In this document: positions 5,074-9,744 of the stretch, piece after piece
How positions within the stretch are numbered: position 1 is the first letter of the stretch
Layout: every line of letters starts with the position of its first letter
NCBI GenBank assembly: GCA_945221685.1
Contig: CALYNN010000047.1
Location: 1-9,744 of the forward strand
DNA from: an uncultured Clostridia bacterium
GTDB lineage: Bacteria; Bacillota; Clostridia; Oscillospirales; Acutalibacteraceae
Direction: 5' to 3'
Length of the DNA stretch: 9,744 nucleotides
Notes under the pieces: generated by a model
Databases searched by the model: none
Told to the model about the DNA's origin: nothing
What the model saw: the letters and a program-made list of their open reading frames with translations, nothing else
Position numbers and translations under genes: made by a program

Positions 5074-5973
5074 TTGAAGCAATTAATAGAATTATGCAAA
5101 AAAATCGGATGTGAATACGCAGAAAACGAACCAATGAGCAGCCATACTACCTTCAAGATAGGCGGCTGTGCAAGGCTTGTTGTTTACCCTGAAAGCACAT
5201 CTCAAATTTGTGAAATCGTTAAAGTCGCCAAGGTGCAGGGCGTTAGGCTTATTGCAATAGGCAACGGCTCTAATCTTTTGGTAGATGATGCAGGAATAGA
5301 CGCCTGTGTTATGCTCCTTGATGAAAGATTCGGAGATATTAAGCTTATCGACGGTGAAACCGTTTTTGCACAGTCAGGAGCAATGCTTATTAGGCTTTGC
5401 CGCTTTGCCTGCGAAAATTCCCTTTCGGGCTTGGAATTTGCCTACGGTATTCCGGGCACCTGCGGCGGCGGTGCGTTTATGAACGCAGGCGCCTACGGCG
5501 GTGAAATGAAGGATGTGCTCGTTAAGTGCACCTATGTTGACGGCGACGGAAATGAGGGCGAGCTGTCGGGGGAGGATATGAAGCTTTCATATCGTCACTC
5601 AGCCTTCTACGAAAACGGGTATATTATTACAGGACTTTATCTTAAGCTTGTAAAAGGCAATCAGGAAGAAATTAAAGCAAAAATGAATGAGCTTATTTCT
5701 CGCAGAAGGGAAAAGCAGCCTCTTGAGTTTCCGTCGGCAGGCTCAACCTTTAAACGCCCCGAGGGTTATTTTGCGGGTACGCTTATTCAGGAATGCGGAC
5801 TTAAAGGAAAATCCGTAGGCGGTGCACAGGTAAGCGAAAAGCATGCCGGCTTTGTTATCAACCGCGGAGGTGCCACCTGCCGCGATGTGCTGGAGCTTTG
5901 CAAAATTTGCAGTGATACGGTATATGAAAAAACAGGCGTTAGGCTTGAAATGGAAATAAGAGTAACAAAATAA
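5074..5973 (+). CDS. murB: UDP-N-acetylenolpyruvoylglucosamine reductase
   Basis: MurB is the FAD enzyme that uses NADPH to reduce UDP-GlcNAc-enolpyruvate to UDP-MurNAc, the second committed step of peptidoglycan precursor synthesis in the cytoplasm. Landmarks are MSSHTTFKIGG (21-31), the FAD-binding IGNGSNLLV (62-70), LEFAYGIPGTCGGGAFMNAGAYGGE (120-144), YRHS with Arg174, SAGSTFKRP (221-229) with the proton-donor Ser224, VGGAQVSEKHAGFVIN (248-263) and the C-terminal LEMEIRV. At 299 aa it is a normal short (type II) MurB. The start is a TTG at 5074, preceded by GGTGAT (5065-5070), a good match to the anti-Shine-Dalgarno; the next ATG would leave only the KIGG motif and cut the usual N-terminal helix. 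It lies 11 bases downstream of glk, which suggests coupling. Confidence 0.95.
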   Translation: MKQLIELCKKIGCEYAENEPMSSHTTFKIGGCARLVVYPESTSQICEIVKVAKVQGVRLIAIGNGSNLLVDDAGIDACVMLLDERFGDIKLIDGETVFAQSGAMLIRLCRFACENSLSGLEFAYGIPGTCGGGAFMNAGAYGGEMKDVLVKCTYVDGDGNEGELSGEDMKLSYRHSAFYENGYIITGLYLKLVKGNQEEIKAKMNELISRRREKQPLEFPSAGSTFKRPEGYFAGTLIQECGLKGKSVGGAQVSEKHAGFVINRGGATCRDVLELCKICSDTVYEKTGVRLEMEIRVTK

Positions 5974-6042
5974 CTGCACTTGCGAAAGTAAGTTAAGCAG
6001 ACGCGAAAAATATAAATTATTTAGAAACGGAGAACTAAGTAT

Positions 6043-6912
6043 ATGGGAAAAGAGTTGGTTGTATTAACAGGTGTCAGCGGAGCCGGAAAATCTACCGCTA
6101 TGGGATTTTTAGAGGATGTAGGCTTTTACTGCGTTGATAATATGCCCCCCGAGCTTATGGCTACCTTTGTAAGCATTATGGCAAGCTCTCAGCAGTACAA
6201 TCGTGTTGCCATAGTAACCGATGTGCGCTCAATAGATATACTTAAGCATCTCAAGGAACGAATGGAGGATATTGAAAAATACGGTTATCTTGTAAAAATT
6301 GTATTTCTTGATGTTAACGAAAAGGAAGCAATGAAGCGATATAAGCTTACAAGAAGAAAGCACCCCTTTGCCGATAAATTCAACGGCGATATTGCAGGTG
6401 CGATAGCTTATGAAAAAGAAACCCTTTCTTCATTAAGAGCACAGGCAGACCATATTATCGATACCTCGGATATGGATAATTCAAAGCTTCGCTCAAGACT
6501 CACCCAGATTTTGTTGGGAGACGAGGGCAAAAGGGAAATAATGAATATTCACTGTATTTCATTTGGCTTTAAGCACGGTGTTCCGTCAGACGCAGACTTT
6601 GTAATTGATGTGCGATGTCTGCCTAATCCGTATTGGGTTGATGAGCTTCGAAATAAAACAGGACTTGATAAAGAGGTAAAGGATTATGTCTTTTCCTTTG
6701 ACGAGTCTAATGAGCTTTTAAGCAAGCTTATAGATTTATTAGACTTTTTAAATCCTCTCTACATAAAAGAGGGAAAAAGCCAAATAGTTTTTGCCATCGG
6801 TTGCACAGGGGGTAATCACAGAAGCGTTGCGTTTGCAGAGGCGCTTAAGGATTATTTCTCAAAAAAGTGGGATAATGTTTCGGTAAATCACAGAGATATA
6901 GAGCGTAAATAA
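6043..6912 (+). CDS. rapZ: RapZ/YvcJ nucleotide-binding protein
   Basis: This 289-aa protein belongs to the RapZ (YvcJ) family. In Bacillus YvcJ binds and hydrolyses nucleotide; in Escherichia coli RapZ is an RNA adaptor that senses glucosamine 6-phosphate. The P-loop GVSGAGKST (10-18) is followed by the family block LEDVGFYCVDNMPPEL (23-38), the Walker B-like VTDVRS (58-63), RRKHP (104-108), FGFKHGVPSDADFVIDVR (174-191), LPNPYW (193-198) and the C-terminal IGCTGGNHRSV (252-262) with HRDI. All landmarks are intact. A GGAGA site (6029-6033) precedes the ATG. It starts 69 bases after murB and ends nine bases before whiA. The role in clostridia is not settled; a link to amino-sugar or cell-wall supply fits the murB neighbour (inference). 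Confidence 0.95.
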   Translation: MGKELVVLTGVSGAGKSTAMGFLEDVGFYCVDNMPPELMATFVSIMASSQQYNRVAIVTDVRSIDILKHLKERMEDIEKYGYLVKIVFLDVNEKEAMKRYKLTRRKHPFADKFNGDIAGAIAYEKETLSSLRAQADHIIDTSDMDNSKLRSRLTQILLGDEGKREIMNIHCISFGFKHGVPSDADFVIDVRCLPNPYWVDELRNKTGLDKEVKDYVFSFDESNELLSKLIDLLDFLNPLYIKEGKSQIVFAIGCTGGNHRSVAFAEALKDYFSKKWDNVSVNHRDIERK

Positions 6913-6921
6913 GTAGGTAAA

Positions 6922-7809
6922 ATGTCTTTTTCAAAACAGGTTAAAAACGAATTACTCCAAATTGAATATGAAAACAGCTGTTGCGAAAAGGCTTTGCTTT
7001 ACGGTATGAGTATTTTCGGAAAAAGCTTTTCGTGCTTTGAGGTTTGTATGCAATCCGAAAACGAAAGCATTATAAAGCTATACAAAAAGCTGCTGAAAAA
7101 ATACTGCAATGTTAAAAGCGATATTAAGGTTTCGCCCAAGGGTAAAAGTTATTCGGTAACGATTAATAAAAAAAGCGAGTGTGCGAAAATTCTCGGCGCC
7201 TTCGGTCATACCGACGGAGGAAGCCTTAAAATTAACCACGCGAATTTTGACTGTGAAAAATGCTGCAACGCATTTCTTGCAGGAGCCTTTCTTGCCTGCG
7301 GAACAGTATCCTCTCCCGAAAAGGACTACCATCTTGAATTTACCGTTGCGTTTATGAATTTATCTAAAAGCCTTGTAACGCTTCTTGAGGAGATGGAGCT
7401 ATCGCCTAAAACCTCGGTAAGAAAAAAATACAGCAATGTAATCTATTTTAAAGACAGCGAGGCTATTGAGGATTGCCTTTATATTATGGGTGCCGCCTCG
7501 TCTATGTTTGATATGATGCGCATAGAAATTGTTAAGGATATAAGAAACCGCGCAAACCGAACCGCTAATTGCGAAACCGCTAATATAGAAAAAACGGTTA
7601 AGGCAAGCTTTCAGCATATGGCGGCTATTGAAAAAATTGAGGAAAGAAAGGGTATCGACTATCTCAAAAAGGACTTAAAAGATATTGCAGTGCTTCGTCG
7701 CGATAATCCCGAAGCGTCGCTGGCAGAGCTGTCAAGGCTCAGCGGTCTGTCCCGTTCCGGTGTTAACCATAGGCTTGCAAAAATTGTTGAAATAGCAAAT
7801 AACTTATAA
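6922..7809 (+). CDS. whiA: WhiA sporulation/division transcriptional regulator
   Basis: WhiA is a DNA-binding protein, needed for sporulation septation in Streptomyces and affecting division and chromosome segregation in Bacillus. At 295 aa it shows the two-part layout: an N-terminal degenerate LAGLIDADG homing-endonuclease-like domain, with its motif around CCNAFLAGAFLACGTVSSP (114-132) followed by YHLEF, and a C-terminal HTH domain in which residues 264-289 read EASLAELSRLSGLSRSGVNHRLAKIV-like. RIEIVKDIRNRANRTANCE (200-218) is also a family block. The start has a weak AGTAGG site nine bases after the rapZ stop, consistent with translational coupling. No yvcK lies between rapZ and whiA. It ends 15 bases before dnaE. 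Confidence 0.95.
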   Translation: MSFSKQVKNELLQIEYENSCCEKALLYGMSIFGKSFSCFEVCMQSENESIIKLYKKLLKKYCNVKSDIKVSPKGKSYSVTINKKSECAKILGAFGHTDGGSLKINHANFDCEKCCNAFLAGAFLACGTVSSPEKDYHLEFTVAFMNLSKSLVTLLEEMELSPKTSVRKKYSNVIYFKDSEAIEDCLYIMGAASSMFDMMRIEIVKDIRNRANRTANCETANIEKTVKASFQHMAAIEKIEERKGIDYLKKDLKDIAVLRRDNPEASLAELSRLSGLSRSGVNHRLAKIVEIANNL

Positions 7810-7824
7810 AGGAAGAAAATAAAT

Positions 7825-9744
7825 ATGTTTACTCACTTGCACACGCATACCGAGTTTTCTCTGCTTGACGGCGCCTGCCGCATTGAGCAGCTTGCCCGGC
7901 ACGCAAGGAGTCTCGGAATGCAGTCCCTTGCGATTACCGACCACGGTAATATGTACGGGGCTGTTGATTTTTACAGAGCCTGTAAAAATAACGGAATAAA
8001 GCCGATTATCGGCTGCGAGGTTTATGTTGCGCCGCGCACCCGCTTTGACAGAGATAAGGTGCTTGATAAGGAATATAACCACCTCATTTTGCTTTGTAAA
8101 AACGAAACAGGTTATAAAAATCTTATAGCAATGGTGTCAAAATCCTTTACCGAGGGATTTTATTTTAAGCCTCGTGTTGATCGCGATTTACTCGAGAAGT
8201 ATCACGAGGGATTAGTCTGTCTTTCCGCCTGCCTTGCAGGAGAAATACCTCAGCTTATTTTGCAAAAGGATTATGAGCAGGCAAAAAATACTGCCCTGTG
8301 GTATCGTGATGTTTTCGGTGAGGAAAACTATTATCTTGAGCTTCAGTACCACGGAATAAACGAGCAAAAGGCTGTTAACGAGGGAATTAAAAGAATTTCG
8401 AGAGAAACCGGAATACCCCTTGCGGCAACAAACGATGTTCACTATATAGAAAAGCAGGACGCAAAAATTCAGCAGGTGCTGATTTGCATTGCAACAAACC
8501 ATACTATCGGCGAGGATACGGGACTTGAATTTCACTCCAACGAGTTTTACCTTAAAAGCGAGGAGGAAATGCGAAGGCTGTTTTCAGATGTTCCCGAAGC
8601 AATAGATAATACAGGCCGCATTGCCGATATGTGCAATTTCGATTTTGAATTCGGAACCACAAAGCTCCCTTATTATGAAACGCCGAATAATATGGATCAT
8701 TTTGAGTATTTTAGGCAGCTTTGTATGCAGGGTATGAAAAAAAGGTACGGCGATAATCCCCCTAAAGAATATTATGACCGCCTTGAGTACGAGCTTGAAA
8801 CAGTGGAAAAAATGGGATATACCGATTACTATTTGATAGTGGCGGATTTTGTGTCCTTTGCAAAAAGCAAAAATATTCCCGTAGGTCCCGGCAGAGGCTC
8901 AGGTGCAGGCTCCATTGCCGCCTACTGTATGGAAATAACCGATTTGGACCCTATGAAATATAATTTGCTTTTTGAGCGCTTTCTTAATCCCGAAAGGGTT
9001 TCTATGCCCGATTTTGATATTGATTTCTGCTACGAGCGCAGAGGCGAGGTTATTGATTATGTTACAAAAAAGTACGGCGCAGACCATGTTGCACAAATAG
9101 TTACCTTTGGTACTCTTGCCACAAGGGCCGCAATTCGCGATGTGGGCAGAGCTATGGGTATGCCCTATGCCGCTGTTGATGCCGTTGCAAAGCTTGTGCC
9201 CGGTGATTTTCACATTACCATTGAACAGGCAGTGAAAAAATCCAAGGAGCTTTCTGACCTTATGAAAGAAAATCCTCAGGTCAACGAGCTTATTGAAACT
9301 GCAAAAAAGGTGGAGGGTATGCCGCGAAATACCTCTACCCATGCGGCAGGCGTTGTAATTACCCACAATCCAGTGTCCGACTATGTGCCGCTTGCCACCA
9401 ACGACGGCGTGCCTGTTACCCAATATATTATGACTACTCTTGAGGAGCTTGGACTTCTTAAGATGGATTTTTTGGGATTGAGAACCCTAACCGTTATTGA
9501 CGACGCTTCAAAGTCAGCAGGCATAGATATTAATAAAATTTCAATCGAGGACGAAAAGGTTTACCGCCTTTTTGCAAAGGGGCAAACAGAGGGTATATTC
9601 CAGTTTGAATCGGCAGGAATGAAGCAAATGCTTATGAATCTTAAACCTACCGCTTTGGAGGATTTAATTGCCGCCACCTCGCTCTACCGCCCCGGTCCTG
9701 CCAAGCAGATTGATACCTTTGTGGAAAATTCACACCATCCCGAA
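7825..9744 (+). CDS. dnaE: DNA polymerase III alpha subunit, C-terminus beyond window
   Basis: The frame opens at ATG 7825, after an AAGGAAG site, and stays open for 640 codons to the window end, so roughly the last 500 residues are missing. The PHP domain begins at residue 3 with THLHTHTEFSLLDGA; ITDHGNMYGA (37-46), GCEVYVA (63-69) and LSACLAGE (133-140) follow. These metal-site motifs look intact, so a PHP-associated exonuclease activity is possible. The palm has GPGRGSGAGS (about 355-364), PDFDIDF (395-401) with catalytic Asp398 and Asp400, and KMDFLGL (546-552) with the third catalytic Asp548. The start directly at the PHP domain, without an N-terminal exonuclease, indicates DnaE and not PolC. 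A replicative or lagging-strand primer-extending role fits the family. It is the last visible gene of the hprK run. Confidence 0.97.
   Translation, partial: MFTHLHTHTEFSLLDGACRIEQLARHARSLGMQSLAITDHGNMYGAVDFYRACKNNGIKPIIGCEVYVAPRTRFDRDKVLDKEYNHLILLCKNETGYKNLIAMVSKSFTEGFYFKPRVDRDLLEKYHEGLVCLSACLAGEIPQLILQKDYEQAKNTALWYRDVFGEENYYLELQYHGINEQKAVNEGIKRISRETGIPLAATNDVHYIEKQDAKIQQVLICIATNHTIGEDTGLEFHSNEFYLKSEEEMRRLFSDVPEAIDNTGRIADMCNFDFEFGTTKLPYYETPNNMDHFEYFRQLCMQGMKKRYGDNPPKEYYDRLEYELETVEKMGYTDYYLIVADFVSFAKSKNIPVGPGRGSGAGSIAAYCMEITDLDPMKYNLLFERFLNPERVSMPDFDIDFCYERRGEVIDYVTKKYGADHVAQIVTFGTLATRAAIRDVGRAMGMPYAAVDAVAKLVPGDFHITIEQAVKKSKELSDLMKENPQVNELIETAKKVEGMPRNTSTHAAGVVITHNPVSDYVPLATNDGVPVTQYIMTTLEELGLLKMDFLGLRTLTVIDDASKSAGIDINKISIEDEKVYRLFAKGQTEGIFQFESAGMKQMLMNLKPTALEDLIAATSLYRPGPAKQIDTFVENSHHPE

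Noticed and set aside
5974..6042. Regulatory hairpin or promoter between murB and rapZ
   Set aside because: Only short imperfect pairings (CTGC/GCAG and ACTT/AAGT with a bulge) and no -35/-10 pair at proper spacing were found, so the spacer is left unassigned.
8899..9423. Minus-strand 174-aa ORF
   Set aside because: It lies wholly inside dnaE, whose catalytic motifs are on the plus strand. The product has no recognisable domain, and no ribosome site was seen.
1..9744. CRISPR array, tRNA, rRNA or insertion sequence
   Set aside because: No regularly spaced direct repeats, no tRNA-like cloverleaf or rRNA sequence, and no transposase frame were seen on either strand.

Overview
The window looks like chromosomal DNA of a low-to-moderate G+C Gram-positive bacterium, most likely a clostridial lineage such as Oscillospiraceae. 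The evidence is strong AGGAGG-type ribosome binding sites, consensus sigma-A promoters, HPr kinase/phosphorylase, a CotJC-type spore-coat fragment, and the Firmicutes-typical cluster hprK, murB, rapZ, whiA, dnaE. The genus cannot be fixed from this sequence.

Left end (1-835, minus strand, clearly AT-richer): a compact micro-operon that reads out of the window. It starts at a promoter with consensus -35 (TTGACA), 17-bp spacing and extended -10 (TGGTATAAT); the spacer holds a perfect 13-bp dyad. Downstream lie a 34-aa hydrophobic peptide, two abutting hairpins, a 55-aa two-helix membrane protein, a 35-aa peptide, an 11-bp inverted repeat, and the start of an XRE-type helix-turn-helix protein cut by the window edge. 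This looks like accessory DNA (phage, ICE or toxin-like), probably under the HTH protein's own control. It is the least explained part of the window.

Middle (776-2990): a 65-aa stand-alone N-terminal piece of a CotJC/manganese-catalase protein (minus), with its own ribosome binding site and terminator; a ProX/YbaK-type aminoacyl-tRNA deacylase (plus), divergent from it with overlapping promoters; and a GT4 glycosyltransferase (minus) that converges on the deacylase over a shared terminator hairpin.

Right (3031-9744, plus strand): a tightly packed operon from a TTGATA-17-TATAAT promoter. It encodes HPr kinase/phosphorylase, a ROK-family glucokinase, MurB, the RapZ/YvcJ nucleotide-binding protein, the WhiA regulator, and the first 640 codons of DNA polymerase III alpha (DnaE), cut by the window end. 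The operon joins carbon-catabolite sensing and glucose phosphorylation (hprK, glk) to peptidoglycan precursor synthesis (murB), a nucleotide or amino-sugar signalling protein (rapZ), a division-linked regulator (whiA) and replication (dnaE). The yvcK gene that commonly sits between rapZ and whiA is absent, and a glucokinase sits between hprK and murB. These genes look intact and ordinary in themselves.
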